Shown: positions 8,353 to 16,646 of the stretch, piece by piece
Position numbering within the stretch: the stretch's first letter is position 1
Layout of the letters: each line of letters starts with the position of its first letter
Assembly: GCF_042676145.1 (NCBI RefSeq)
Contig: NZ_JBHTJW010000003.1
Location: forward strand, 310,001 to 374,000
Origin: Methylophilus glucosoxydans
Lineage (GTDB): Bacteria > Pseudomonadota > Gammaproteobacteria > Burkholderiales > Methylophilaceae
Direction: 5' to 3'
Length of the DNA stretch: 64,000 bases
The notes under the pieces: generated by a model
The model's input: the letters and a program-made list of their open reading frames with translations, nothing else
Database searches by the model: none
What the model was told of the DNA's origin: nothing
Program-made: the position numbers and the translations under genes

Positions 8353-8586
8353 TTATTTCTTATGAATCTGGTTACCAATCACGCCACCAACCGCCGCACC
8401 ACCGACCGTTCCGATGGAGCTGCCACCAGTTAAAACTGCGCCCGCGACTGCGCCTACACCCGCGCCAATGGCAGTGTTTTTACCACGCGTGCTCATAGAG
8501 CCACAGGCAGAAGTGCTCAGAGTCAGGACCAGCAGGGCAGTCCAAACCAGGGATTTCTGAAGTGAGACAGGGGATGGTTTTTTCAT
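8353..8586 (-). CDS. Small glycine-zipper lipoprotein
   Basis: A 77-residue protein with an N-terminal signal peptide (MKKPSPVSLQKSLVWTALLVL) ending in a plausible lipobox LSTSAC, then a glycine-zipper segment (GAGVGAVAGAVL...GGAAVGGVIGNQI) that can form a membrane-inserting helical hairpin. It resembles the small glycine-zipper 2TM outer-membrane lipoproteins (OsmB/SlyB-like), whose exact function is unclear. The start was chosen at the ATG at 8586 because GGAGAGGAAATC precedes it as an excellent ribosome-binding site; a 9-codon longer frame exists but lacks one. It is flanked downstream by a perfect 15-bp hairpin. Confidence 0.8.
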   Translation of the reverse strand: MKKPSPVSLQKSLVWTALLVLTLSTSACGSMSTRGKNTAIGAGVGAVAGAVLTGGSSIGTVGGAAVGGVIGNQIHKK

Positions 8587-8737
8587 GATTTCCTCTCCAA
8601 AGGGATTAAACATGCGGGTATTTTAAGTAATTGAGCAGAGCGTAGGCAGTCAATCCAAGCTGATTAGTGTGTCAGAGGAATCTGACGGGTGAATATTTCT
8701 TATAAAAGAAAATCAAATTGTTGCGTAGACAAAATAG

Positions 8738-8771
8738 CCCTTGCCAGAGCATAACGTTGCTCTAACAAGGG
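8738..8771 (-). terminator. Terminator-like hairpin after the PEP-CTERM gene
   Basis: On the minus strand CCCTTG-TT-AGAGCA ... TGCTCT-GG-CAAGGG forms an interrupted 12-bp stem, followed by CTATTTTG. It starts about 16 nt beyond the stop codon at 8787. The T run is short but the stem is strong. Confidence 0.6.
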
Positions 8772-8786
8772 AGGGCTGAATCATGT

Positions 8787-9269
8787 TTAAGCTTGTCTTC
8801 TGCGTTTCAATCCTAAGAGGCCTAATCCCGCCAATATCAGCGCTGCGGACTCAGGTTCTGGGACTGCGTTCGCTAAGGTAATGGTCCCTGCATAGCTGGC
8901 ATTTGTACCTGTACTCTCTCCAACGACTTGCAGATAGTAGCTACCTTGTTGAATGCTATTTGTAAATCCAAAAGAAAGATTGGGGCCGGAATTGAATACC
9001 GTACCATTCATGACCAGATTTTTGTTTTCATCCAGTAAGTTAAATTCCTTGAACTGAAAGGTGGTTCCTGTACCAGAAATACTGGTGAGGACTTGTTGTA
9101 AGCCATCAGTGCTAAACGAAATGTAGTCATTGAAACTTGTATTGCCACTAAAAATATTGCTGAAAACATAACCGCCACCAGCTCGGGTCGCATCGTAGGT
9201 TGCAGCATACGTGGGATTAATGATTAAAGTACATAGGCACAGTGCAACGGATAAAGCGGATTTTTTCAT
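8787..9269 (-). CDS. PEP-CTERM sorting-domain exported protein
   Basis: A 160-residue secreted protein. It has a Sec signal peptide (MKKSALSVALCLCTLIINPTYA), a beta-rich middle with no recognised enzyme motif, and a C-terminal sorting signal: VPEPES followed by a hydrophobic helix (AALILAGLGLLGL) and the basic tail KRRRQA. This tripartite tail is the PEP-CTERM signal recognised by an exosortase (EpsH/XrtA type) and is linked to exopolysaccharide-producing Gram-negative bacteria. The start ATG at 9269 follows CAGGAGTTTGTT, a good ribosome-binding site; the longer in-frame extension is not supported. The exosortase itself is not in the window. Ligand or role is unknown. Confidence 0.85.
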   Translation of the reverse strand: MKKSALSVALCLCTLIINPTYAATYDATRAGGGYVFSNIFSGNTSFNDYISFSTDGLQQVLTSISGTGTTFQFKEFNLLDENKNLVMNGTVFNSGPNLSFGFTNSIQQGSYYLQVVGESTGTNASYAGTITLANAVPEPESAALILAGLGLLGLKRRRQA

Positions 9270-9429
9270 AACAAACTCCTGAGTGATAAAAAACGAGCTT
9301 GTGTCGAGCGCTTTGCGCAACATAGACAAGCATGTAGATCAGGATTGTGAAAAAACAGCAGTAGAAGGTTTATCCGACCGTGGCTGATCTCGGTGTCGGA
9401 ATTATTAGCCTGATATGGTCTGGCAATAT

Positions 9430-10458
9430 TTAGTTTGAGAGTGCGCTAGATAATAGCTTGGCCGTGATATCGACAATCGGGATAATCCGCTCATAGGCCA
9501 TTCGGGTCGGGCCGATCACGCCCAGCGTCCCCACGACCTGACCATCGACTTCATAGGGTGCAGTGACCAAGCTGCATTCATCCAGTGCCAGATAGCCACT
9601 TTCGCCACCGATAAAGATTTGTACACCATCGGCGCGTTGACTTTGATCAAGCAATTGCATCAGCGCCGTGCGGCGTTCAAAAATCTCAAACAGTTTGCGC
9701 AAGCTGCCGACGTTGGTTGAGAGCTCATTCACTTCTAGCAGTTTGCGTTCGCCCGCAATCACCACAGCCTCTTTTTCTGAAGGCTCTGGTTGGCTGGCAG
9801 CATCCAGCGCAGCAGACATGAGGTGATTGATGTCTGCCTGCATTTGTTGCAGCTCCTGCTTGAGCTTGATCTGTACTTCTTCCAGGGTGAGTCCCTGACA
9901 GTGGCTGTTGACATAATTGCTGGCGGTGGTGAGCTCACTGGCGCTAAAGGCGCGGTCGGTCAGGACAATCCGGTTTTGTACCTGGCCGTCATCGGTCACC
10001 AGAATCACGAGTATTTTTTTGTCATTGATATGTAAAAACTCAAGGTGTTTAAGCACGTTGCGGCTACGCTTGGGCGTCATGACCAAGCCTGCAAACTGGG
10101 TCAGTTGCGAGAGCATATCCGCCGCATTGTTAATGAGTGCTTGCGGGTCGGGCGAGGATAGCCCAGTTTTAAGCTGGGCGAGGGCGCGTTGATCAAGCGG
10201 CTGTACCGTCATCAGCGAGTCCACAAACAGGCGGTAGCCTTTTTTGGTGGGCACTCTGCCCGCAGAGGTGTGTGGACTAGCAATAAACCCCAATTGTTCG
10301 AGGTCGCTCATGACGTTACGTATTGTCGCAGGGCTGACATCCAGGCCGGAATGCTGGAGCAGGGTGCGGGAGCCTATGGGTTGCCCTTCACTGATGTAAT
10401 GCTCTACCAAGGTTTTAAGCAAAATTTGCGCGCGTTTATCCACTTTAGACGATCTCAT
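9430..10458 (-). CDS. hrcA: Heat-inducible transcription repressor HrcA
   Basis: A 342-residue HrcA. The N-terminal winged helix (KVDKRAQILLKTLVEHYISEGQPIGSRTLL, followed by SPATIRNVMSDLEQLGFIASPHTSAGRVPT) is highly typical; a GAF-like domain makes up the rest, ending near IGPTRMAYERIIPIVDITAKLL. HrcA binds CIRCE operators ahead of groESL/dnaK-type operons and is kept active by GroEL. It is not next to grpE-dnaK-dnaJ here but faces nadK-recN divergently, a common betaproteobacterial arrangement. I found no CIRCE inverted repeat in the 87-bp hrcA-nadK gap, so autoregulation through CIRCE is not supported at this site. Confidence 0.95.
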   Translation of the reverse strand: MRSSKVDKRAQILLKTLVEHYISEGQPIGSRTLLQHSGLDVSPATIRNVMSDLEQLGFIASPHTSAGRVPTKKGYRLFVDSLMTVQPLDQRALAQLKTGLSSPDPQALINNAADMLSQLTQFAGLVMTPKRSRNVLKHLEFLHINDKKILVILVTDDGQVQNRIVLTDRAFSASELTTASNYVNSHCQGLTLEEVQIKLKQELQQMQADINHLMSAALDAASQPEPSEKEAVVIAGERKLLEVNELSTNVGSLRKLFEIFERRTALMQLLDQSQRADGVQIFIGGESGYLALDECSLVTAPYEVDGQVVGTLGVIGPTRMAYERIIPIVDITAKLLSSALSN

Positions 10459-10545
10459 TAGAATGAGTTAGATTTTGCATCATTTGCGCCTGGGATAACA
10501 GCCCCTTTAGCTTTTCAGTTCAGGGCTTCTATGCTTTAATGCGGC

Positions 10546-11415
10546 ATGCAATCTACATTCCGCTCAGTTGCCATTGTCGGCAAGTATATGGACACTGCTG
10601 CCTTGCAGCAAATGCAAAGTGATTTGACCCGCTTGGCACATCACTTGTTAGCCAAGGGGCTGCATGTCTGTGTGGAAGCCAATACCGCAGCCTATGTGGA
10701 ACAAGAAGGTTTTGAGCAGGCCTCGCTGGAGCAGATAGGCAGCAAAGCCGATTTGGTAATTGTCATGGGCGGCGATGGAACCATGCTGAGCGTCGGCCGT
10801 GCTTTGCGTGAAACCGGCGTGCCCTTGATTGGCATTAATCGCGGGCGACTCGGCTTTTTGACTGACTTGCAAACGGACCAGATGCTGGATGAGATTGACG
10901 AGATTTTACAGGGTCATTTTCAGCTTGAGTCACGCATGTTACTGCATTCAGTGGTGACCAGAGCGGGCAGCCAGGTTTTGCCTGTGGTTGCCTTAAACGA
11001 TGTGGTAATTAAAAGCGCCTTTCGCCTGATTGAGCTTGAGGTGCATGTGGATGGTCAGTTTGTGTCAAGACAGCGTTCGGATGGCCTGATTTTGACCACG
11101 CCGACCGGGACAACCGCATATGGTTTATCTGCCGGCGGGCCGATTATGCATCCCGATCTGGAGGCGATTTCGATCGTGCCTATCAGTCCGCACACGCTCA
11201 GTTATCGGCCGATCACCGTGCCTGCGGACAGTGTGATTGAAGTGATTGTGGTCAGCGCGGCAGACGCTCAGATGAGTTATGATGGCCAAGGCCAATTCCC
11301 TTTGGCCGCCGGAGACCATGTGCGTATTGCGCGCGCTGAGCAGTCGATTCGGCTCGTGCACCCTCAAGACTACTGCTATTTTGATATGTTACGCAACAAA
11401 CTCAACTGGGGCTAA
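10546..11415 (+). CDS. nadK: NAD kinase
   Basis: A 289-residue ATP-NAD kinase, which phosphorylates NAD to NADP in the cytosol. The catalytic GGDGTMLSVGR lies near residue 75, followed by GINRGRLGFLTDL and the NAD-binding TPTGTTAYGLSAGGPIM region around 185-200. Length and motif order match proteobacterial NadK. It is followed after 19 nt by recN, so the two form an operon diverging from hrcA. Confidence 0.96.
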   Translation: MQSTFRSVAIVGKYMDTAALQQMQSDLTRLAHHLLAKGLHVCVEANTAAYVEQEGFEQASLEQIGSKADLVIVMGGDGTMLSVGRALRETGVPLIGINRGRLGFLTDLQTDQMLDEIDEILQGHFQLESRMLLHSVVTRAGSQVLPVVALNDVVIKSAFRLIELEVHVDGQFVSRQRSDGLILTTPTGTTAYGLSAGGPIMHPDLEAISIVPISPHTLSYRPITVPADSVIEVIVVSAADAQMSYDGQGQFPLAAGDHVRIARAEQSIRLVHPQDYCYFDMLRNKLNWG

Positions 11416-11434
11416 TGCGCCCGTTTAACCATCT

Positions 11435-13093
11435 ATGTTACAAGCCCTATCTATTCGAGATTTTGTCATTGTTGATGCGCTGGAACTGGAGTTCTCGGCA
11501 GGCTACACGGCACTCACCGGCGAGACAGGTGCAGGCAAATCGATTTTGATTGATGCGCTGTCGCTGAGTCTGGGCGCCAGGAACGAAGGCGATGTGACGC
11601 GCAAGGACTGTGACAAAGCCGAGATTTCCACCACGTTTGATATTTCGGGTAACCAGGCGGCTGCAGACTGGCTGCGTGCACAAGAAATGGCCGTTGATGA
11701 CAGCTTGATTCTGCGGCGCGTGATTTATGCCGATGGCCGCAGCCGTGCCTTTATTAACGGTGTTTCTGCAACCGTCGGGCAGTTGCGTGAAATCGGGGAG
11801 ACGCTGATTGATATCTACAGCCAGAATGCACATCACTCCTTGTTGAAAATGGCCACCCAGCGAGAAATTCTGGATGCCTATGCGCAGGCAGTGCCTTTGG
11901 CTAAAGACGTGGCTAAAAGTTATAAAGCTTGGTTTCAGTTGCATCAGCAACAGTCGGCATTCGAGAAAAATGCCAGTGAGTATGCAGACGAGTTGGCGCT
12001 GTTGCGTGACAGTACGCGGGAGTTATCACAGCTAGGCTTTGCGGCAGAAGAGTGGCTGGCCTTGCAGCAAGAGCACGTCAGGCTCAGTCATGGTGCCAGC
12101 CTGCTGACTGGCATGGAGGCGAGCTTGCAGATGATGAGTGAAGGCGAGGAGGTCAATGCGCTGGATTTGTTGTCGCAAGTGCAAGGCAAGCTCGCTGAAT
12201 TGCAAGTCATCGATGCCGGATTGCAACCAATTGCAGAAACGGTCGATTCGGCGGTGATTCAGCTCGAAGAAGCGAGTCGGGCACTCAATCGGCATTTGCA
12301 AAAAAGTGAACTTGATCCCGAGCGTTTGGCTGAGGTGGAGTCACGTATTCAGACGATCCACACCGCGGCCCGCAAGTATCGGGTCAAGCCGGATGAGTTG
12401 CCAGCACTGTTGCAACAGCAGCAAAGCCGGATGGCTGAGCTGGAAACGTTTGCCGATGACGGAGCCTTGGCAAAACAGGTGCAGGCAGCGTGGCAGACTT
12501 ATCAGCAACAAGCCGCCGCACTGTCTGCTATCAGACACCAGGCGGCGCAAGCCTTATCCGAGACCATCACCGGACAAATGCAGGCACTGTCACTCAAAGG
12601 GGGGCGTTTTGCGGTGAGTCTGACGCCGGGCGAACCGGCTGCCTATGGCCTTGAACAGGTGGAGTTTATGGTGGCCGGTCATGCCGGGGTCGAACCGCGG
12701 CCGCTCAATAAAGTCGCGTCAGGCGGCGAGTTGTCGCGTATCAGCCTGGCCTTGCAAGTGACCACCGCGTCATTAGGCACCGTACCCTGCATGATTTTTG
12801 ATGAAGTGGATGTGGGCATTGGTGGCGGAGTGGCCGAAGTGGTGGGCCGTTTGTTGCGTGAACTGGGTCGACACAGGCAGGTGCTGGTCATCACCCACTT
12901 GGCGCAAGTGGCCTCGCAGGCGCAACAACATTTGCAAGTCAGCAAGTCTGAACAGCAAGGCGTGACCTTGAGCCGAATTCATGCACTCAATGCGCATGAA
13001 CGGATTGAAGAAATCGCGCGTATGCTGGGCGGTTTGCAGATTACAGAGGCGACTCGCCAGCATGCGAAAGAAATGCTGGGTGTGACAGCCTGA
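11435..13093 (+). CDS. recN: DNA repair protein RecN
   Basis: A 552-residue SMC-like ATPase that acts in recombinational repair of double-strand breaks. Walker A is GETGAGKS (about residues 29-36), the long central coiled coil spans about 155-370, the ABC signature is SGGELSRISLAL near 430, and Walker B is MIFDEVDVGIGGG near 455. One difference is visible: the Q-loop region reads DIYSQNAHHSLL where most RecN proteins have a GQHxHQ-type sequence; the glutamine is retained. The gene follows nadK closely. Its last 53 nt overlap the 3' end of a convergent glycosylase gene. Confidence 0.95.
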   Translation: MLQALSIRDFVIVDALELEFSAGYTALTGETGAGKSILIDALSLSLGARNEGDVTRKDCDKAEISTTFDISGNQAAADWLRAQEMAVDDSLILRRVIYADGRSRAFINGVSATVGQLREIGETLIDIYSQNAHHSLLKMATQREILDAYAQAVPLAKDVAKSYKAWFQLHQQQSAFEKNASEYADELALLRDSTRELSQLGFAAEEWLALQQEHVRLSHGASLLTGMEASLQMMSEGEEVNALDLLSQVQGKLAELQVIDAGLQPIAETVDSAVIQLEEASRALNRHLQKSELDPERLAEVESRIQTIHTAARKYRVKPDELPALLQQQQSRMAELETFADDGALAKQVQAAWQTYQQQAAALSAIRHQAAQALSETITGQMQALSLKGGRFAVSLTPGEPAAYGLEQVEFMVAGHAGVEPRPLNKVASGGELSRISLALQVTTASLGTVPCMIFDEVDVGIGGGVAEVVGRLLRELGRHRQVLVITHLAQVASQAQQHLQVSKSEQQGVTLSRIHALNAHERIEEIARMLGGLQITEATRQHAKEMLGVTA

Positions 13094-13598
13094 CTTGTAG
13101 CGTTTGCCATTGTGCAAGCTTTTGCGCAACACTCAGGCTGGCGTGTACCGGGCTTGTTGAAGGCAGGGTGATCTGCGGGATTGTGGTCTCTAAAACAACA
13201 TGCTTTTTAAAGAGCTTTGCCGCTGCTTGACCATTAAAGGCAATACATTCTATGGTTGGAATGTGTTTGAGTAAGCCTGGAATATCATTTGCAATCACAG
13301 ACTCGGCGACAATCGCACTATCCAGGCTGCCAGGTCGGCTGGCCGAGTGACACACATCCCATACCGCCAACTTGAGTGATTGCAGCTGGTCACAGCGTTG
13401 CGCATAAGCCGTTTGTTTTGGAATCCCGAATAATGTTTCCATGATGTGCCAGAACGCGTTTTGCGGGTGCGCATAATATTGATGTTGCCGCAGGGAGGTC
13501 ACTCCAGGCAGAGAACCCAGAATCAGGATTCGGGCGCCGGCACTGGCGATAGGTGGAAAACCAGCAGCACTATGCATGTGAATCTGTGGACTTAACAT
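13041..13598 (-). CDS. DNA-deoxyinosine glycosylase-like protein (uracil-DNA glycosylase superfamily)
   Basis: The protein carries ILGSLPGVTSLRQHQYYAHP and NAFWHIMETLF near its N-terminus and CIAFNGQAAAKLF and LPSTSPVHA later. GSLPGxxSL-x-QYYAHPxNxFW is the signature of the hypoxanthine/deoxyinosine DNA glycosylase group in the UDG superfamily, which removes deaminated bases in base-excision repair. I place the start at the ATG at 13598; an in-frame TTG at 13619 and an ATG at 13577 (MHSAAGFPP) are alternatives and none has a well-placed ribosome-binding site. The 3' end overlaps recN by 53 nt on the opposite strand. The gene follows fur on the same strand. Confidence 0.85.
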   Translation of the reverse strand: MLSPQIHMHSAAGFPPIASAGARILILGSLPGVTSLRQHQYYAHPQNAFWHIMETLFGIPKQTAYAQRCDQLQSLKLAVWDVCHSASRPGSLDSAIVAESVIANDIPGLLKHIPTIECIAFNGQAAAKLFKKHVVLETTIPQITLPSTSPVHASLSVAQKLAQWQTLQVRLSHPAFLSHAGESPL

Positions 13599-13669
13599 GC
13601 CTCTGATCGAGGCTGACAATCAAGCGTATCCAGGTCGGTGTTAAGACCTGAATAGTTGATGGTTGAATA

Positions 13670-14092
13670 TCAGGATTCGTTACAAGATGTTTTTGTACAT
13701 GTCCCATAAATAGTTAAAGAGTGGTCTTGCATGCTAAAGCCATATTTTTCGGCGGCAGCTTTCTGTCTCTTTTCGATCTCTTCATCATAAAACTCTTCTA
13801 CCCGGCCACATTTGATGCAGACAATATGATCATGGTGAGTGCCTTCATTCATTTCAAACACTGCTTTGCCACTCTCAAAGTGATGCCGTACCAGCAAGCC
13901 CGCCTGCTCAAATTGCGTTAAGACGCGGTAGACCGTTGCCAAGCCCACGTCTTCGCCGTTGGTGATCATGATCTTGTAGATATCCTCCGCGGACAGGTGG
14001 CGCTGCTCGCTGTTTTCAAATAGCTCCAGAATTTTTAAACGGGGCAGTGTTGCTTTCAGGCCTGCATTTTTGAGGTCTTTAGGATCATGCAT
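13670..14092 (-). CDS. fur: Ferric uptake regulator
   Basis: A 140-residue Fur repressor. It has an N-terminal winged helix (LKNAGLKATLPRLKILELFE, with GLATVYRVLTQFEQAGL as recognition helix region) and a C-terminal metal-binding dimerisation domain with HHFESGKAVFEMNEGTHHDHIVC, split here as HHFESGKAVFEMN and EGTHHDHIVCIKCGRV; histidines, Glu and the CxxC pair fit Fur. With Fe(II) bound it represses iron-uptake genes. A near-perfect Fur box in front of the TonB-dependent receptor at 50408 is a likely target within this window. It is divergent from the bamE-like gene, and the fur/bamE neighbourhood is typical of proteobacteria. Confidence 0.96.
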   Translation of the reverse strand: MHDPKDLKNAGLKATLPRLKILELFENSEQRHLSAEDIYKIMITNGEDVGLATVYRVLTQFEQAGLLVRHHFESGKAVFEMNEGTHHDHIVCIKCGRVEEFYDEEIEKRQKAAAEKYGFSMQDHSLTIYGTCTKTSCNES

Positions 14093-14145
14093 AATTTTTG
14101 TCCGAGGGTTAAGTAGTATGGCGTACTTGATTCGCGAAACTACGT

Positions 14146-14174
14146 GGTATATTAATGTATGTAATGAATATACC
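14146..14174. promoter_or_regulatory. Inverted repeat between fur and the bamE-like gene
   Basis: GGTATATT (14146-14153) and AATATACC (14167-14174) are perfect 8-bp arms around a 13-bp spacer. The repeat lies 19-47 bp upstream of the bamE-like start, and a weak promoter (TTGATT at 14127, TATATT at 14148, 15-bp spacer) overlaps the left arm. A regulator binding here could control both divergent genes. It does not match the Fur consensus. Confidence 0.5.
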
Positions 14175-14192
14175 GATTATAAAGTGAATCCA

Positions 14193-16601
14193 ATGCGTAA
14201 TTCTATCTTATTTGTGTTGGTTGTCGCATCTCTGGAGAGTGGGTGCGGCGCCAAGCTTCCATCAATGAAACCATTCAAGATGGACATCCAGCAGGGCAAT
14301 GTGGTGACTTCAAAAATGTTAATGCAACTGCGGCCGGGTATGAACCGTTCGCAAGTCCGCTACATTATGGGGACACCGCTCATCGTAGATAGTTTCAGTG
14401 ATAATCGCTGGGACTATTTTTACGAGTTACGCCAGCAAGGCCAAATTGTTGAAAAACGTCGGGTCATTCTGGATTTTGATAAGGACAGCCTGGTGGCTGT
14501 GCGTGGCGATGTGATTCCTTCGGCAGAGAACCCGGACATCAAAACCATTGTAGAAGCTCCGGTTAAAAAAGCTGAAGCGCCGAAAGAGGAGTCCTGGGCG
14601 GACAAGCTGAAATTCTGGGAGGGTGATGCTCAAGCGAAGGACGCTAAGCCAGCCAAAGCGGACTCAGTCAATAAAGCGGTAACTGCAACCCCTCCTGCAC
14701 CAGCTCAACCAGCTGTCACTGCGCAGCAGATGGCCGATGAAGAAATTGTGCCGCATATCCCTGAGGGGGAATATAAGGCAGCCCCTGCGCCGCAAGAAAT
14801 GGTGAAAGCGAATCCGGCAGAGGCGAGTACTCCGGCTTTGGCTGCCAGCACACAGGCCATGAATGAAAAAACCATGGCTGCCCAAATTGCAGACACCGTT
14901 GAGCCGCCGCCTGTCTTTGAACAGGATGCTGCGCCGCCTGTTGTGGTAGCACCTGCGGCTGAATCAAATACTGCAGCAAGCGCGGCTTCCACCGCGAGTG
15001 CTGCCTCAGCTGCAAATGCATCTGGCGTAAGTCCATCGGCCGCGGTCGCCGCGACGGCCGCTACCGTTGCTGTTGCTGAGGCTGCCCCTAAGTCAAAAAA
15101 CAGCAAAAAATCAATCGCACCTAAACCGCAGACCAAGCCCTTGCCTGTTGCGCCGGTGGCTAAGCCAGCTTCACCATCGGCTACAGTCAACATGACTGAA
15201 GATGACGAGGTGATCCCTTATATTCCTGAGGGTGAATATGTCGCGCCTGTCATCCCAACCGAACAGGAAATGATCAAGGGCAATATGGCTGAAGCCAATC
15301 AGCCTGCGACGGATGCACAAGCGCATCAAGTGACTGAAAAAGGCGTTGCCCCAAAAGCAGAAGCAGCCAGCGAGCCAGCACCTACATTTATTGCGGAGCA
15401 GTTGCCAGAACCTGAACCCGAACCGGAGCTGCCGCCTCCACCTCCACCGTCAGTTTCAAAACCAGCTGTCAAAGAAGCGGTTGCGCAAGTGCCTACAGCT
15501 AAAGAGTCTGTGACGCCAAGCAGCCCTGCCGCCGCGCTTGCAGTGGCGCCTGTTGTTGCTGAGCCCGCTGCCTCTCCTCAGTCTGAAAGTCTGGCGGCTG
15601 CACCTGTCACGCCTGTATTACCACCAGAAGCTGTGCTTGCCAAGCCAGCCGAGCCTACTGTAGCGACCGTGGCAGAAAATGCTGCTGAGCCTTCTGCCGC
15701 TGTTGGTGATGCCGAGATTAATCAGGCAGTGGCCAATTGGGCGCAGGCCTGGCGTAGTAAGAATATTAAAACCTATCTGGCCGCCTACGCACCTGACTTT
15801 GTGCCAGAAAACTTGCCCAGTAAAGCGGCATGGGAGGCACAACGCAAGCAGCGCCTTTCTCCTAGCCAGGGCCCAATCACACTGGTCTTGAATAATATTG
15901 TGGTGCAGCGCGATGGTGCCTCTGCGGTGGTGCAGTTTGAACAAAAATATGCGGCCAAGGCTTACAAGGATGTGTTGAATAAGACGCTTGAAATGCGTTA
16001 TGAGCCTAGCCAAAAACGCTGGTTAATTACGCGTGAGCGTACGGCAACGATTCCAGCCGTGGCTGCAGTAGCAGCAACGCCCAAGGTGATGTTGGCCGAA
16101 ACGCCGACGGTTGCCCCTGCCATGGACCAGGCTGAAGTGGCAACACAACCTCCAGCCGCTACCCCTGAAGTCAGTGTAGAGGCGGCGGTGGATGCCTGGG
16201 CGCAGGCTTGGCGAAACAAAAATGTGAATGCTTATTTTGCTGCTTACTCGCCTGAGTTTGTGCCAGACGGGTTGCCTAGTCGCGGAGCTTGGGAGGCGCA
16301 ACGTAAAAAACGCCTGTCTCCACAGCAAGGTAAAATCACGCTCGAAATCAGTGATGTGAGCGTGGCACGGGAAGGGGATAGTGCAGTGGTCACCTTCAAT
16401 CAGAAGTATGCTTCTAAAGCCTATCGCGACGAAATGGTCAAACGTCTGCAACTCAAGCTGGATAACGCTAGCAAGCGCTGGTTGATCGTGCGTGAAAGTG
16501 CTGGCAATGGTGCAGAACTGCCAGCCACCAAGCAACAGGTGACGGCGCCAGAAGGTAGCGCAGAGCATCTGGATGGCGTGTTGGAGCAAATCGGTTTTTA
16601 A
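14193..16601 (+). CDS. BamE-domain lipoprotein with long Ala/Pro linker and two C-terminal NTF2/Cds6-like domains
   Basis: The 802-residue product begins with a signal peptide ending in ESGC (an atypical lipobox with Glu at -3) and then a clear BamE/SmpA domain (about 28-110; MDIQQGNVVTSKMLMQLRPG, split at GNVV, and MGTPLIVDSFSDNRWDYFY). BamE is a lipoprotein of the outer-membrane protein assembly (Bam) complex and normally has about 110-170 residues. Here it continues with an Ala/Pro/Glu-rich linker (about 120-505) holding two diverged copies of a block starting IPEGEY (near 190 and 345), then two similar roughly 105-residue repeats (507-612 and 663-768), each starting AWAQAWR-x-KN and containing WEAQRKxRLSP. 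Those repeats look like the NTF2-fold Cds6 domain found on some L,D-transpeptidases. The start ATG at 14193 gives the signal peptide; the upstream in-frame extension has none. Only the N-terminal part is certain as BamE; the role of the extension is unknown, perhaps peptidoglycan-linked. Confidence 0.85.
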   Translation: MRNSILFVLVVASLESGCGAKLPSMKPFKMDIQQGNVVTSKMLMQLRPGMNRSQVRYIMGTPLIVDSFSDNRWDYFYELRQQGQIVEKRRVILDFDKDSLVAVRGDVIPSAENPDIKTIVEAPVKKAEAPKEESWADKLKFWEGDAQAKDAKPAKADSVNKAVTATPPAPAQPAVTAQQMADEEIVPHIPEGEYKAAPAPQEMVKANPAEASTPALAASTQAMNEKTMAAQIADTVEPPPVFEQDAAPPVVVAPAAESNTAASAASTASAASAANASGVSPSAAVAATAATVAVAEAAPKSKNSKKSIAPKPQTKPLPVAPVAKPASPSATVNMTEDDEVIPYIPEGEYVAPVIPTEQEMIKGNMAEANQPATDAQAHQVTEKGVAPKAEAASEPAPTFIAEQLPEPEPEPELPPPPPPSVSKPAVKEAVAQVPTAKESVTPSSPAAALAVAPVVAEPAASPQSESLAAAPVTPVLPPEAVLAKPAEPTVATVAENAAEPSAAVGDAEINQAVANWAQAWRSKNIKTYLAAYAPDFVPENLPSKAAWEAQRKQRLSPSQGPITLVLNNIVVQRDGASAVVQFEQKYAAKAYKDVLNKTLEMRYEPSQKRWLITRERTATIPAVAAVAATPKVMLAETPTVAPAMDQAEVATQPPAATPEVSVEAAVDAWAQAWRNKNVNAYFAAYSPEFVPDGLPSRGAWEAQRKKRLSPQQGKITLEISDVSVAREGDSAVVTFNQKYASKAYRDEMVKRLQLKLDNASKRWLIVRESAGNGAELPATKQQVTAPEGSAEHLDGVLEQIGF

Positions 16602-16646
16602 TCCATTTGTCTAAAATAGTATATAAAACAGTAAGTTGAGCGAGTT

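Noticed and set aside
10459..10545. CIRCE operator for hrcA
   Set aside because: I looked for the TTAGCACTC-N9-GAGTGCTAA repeat in the hrcA-nadK gap and did not find it.
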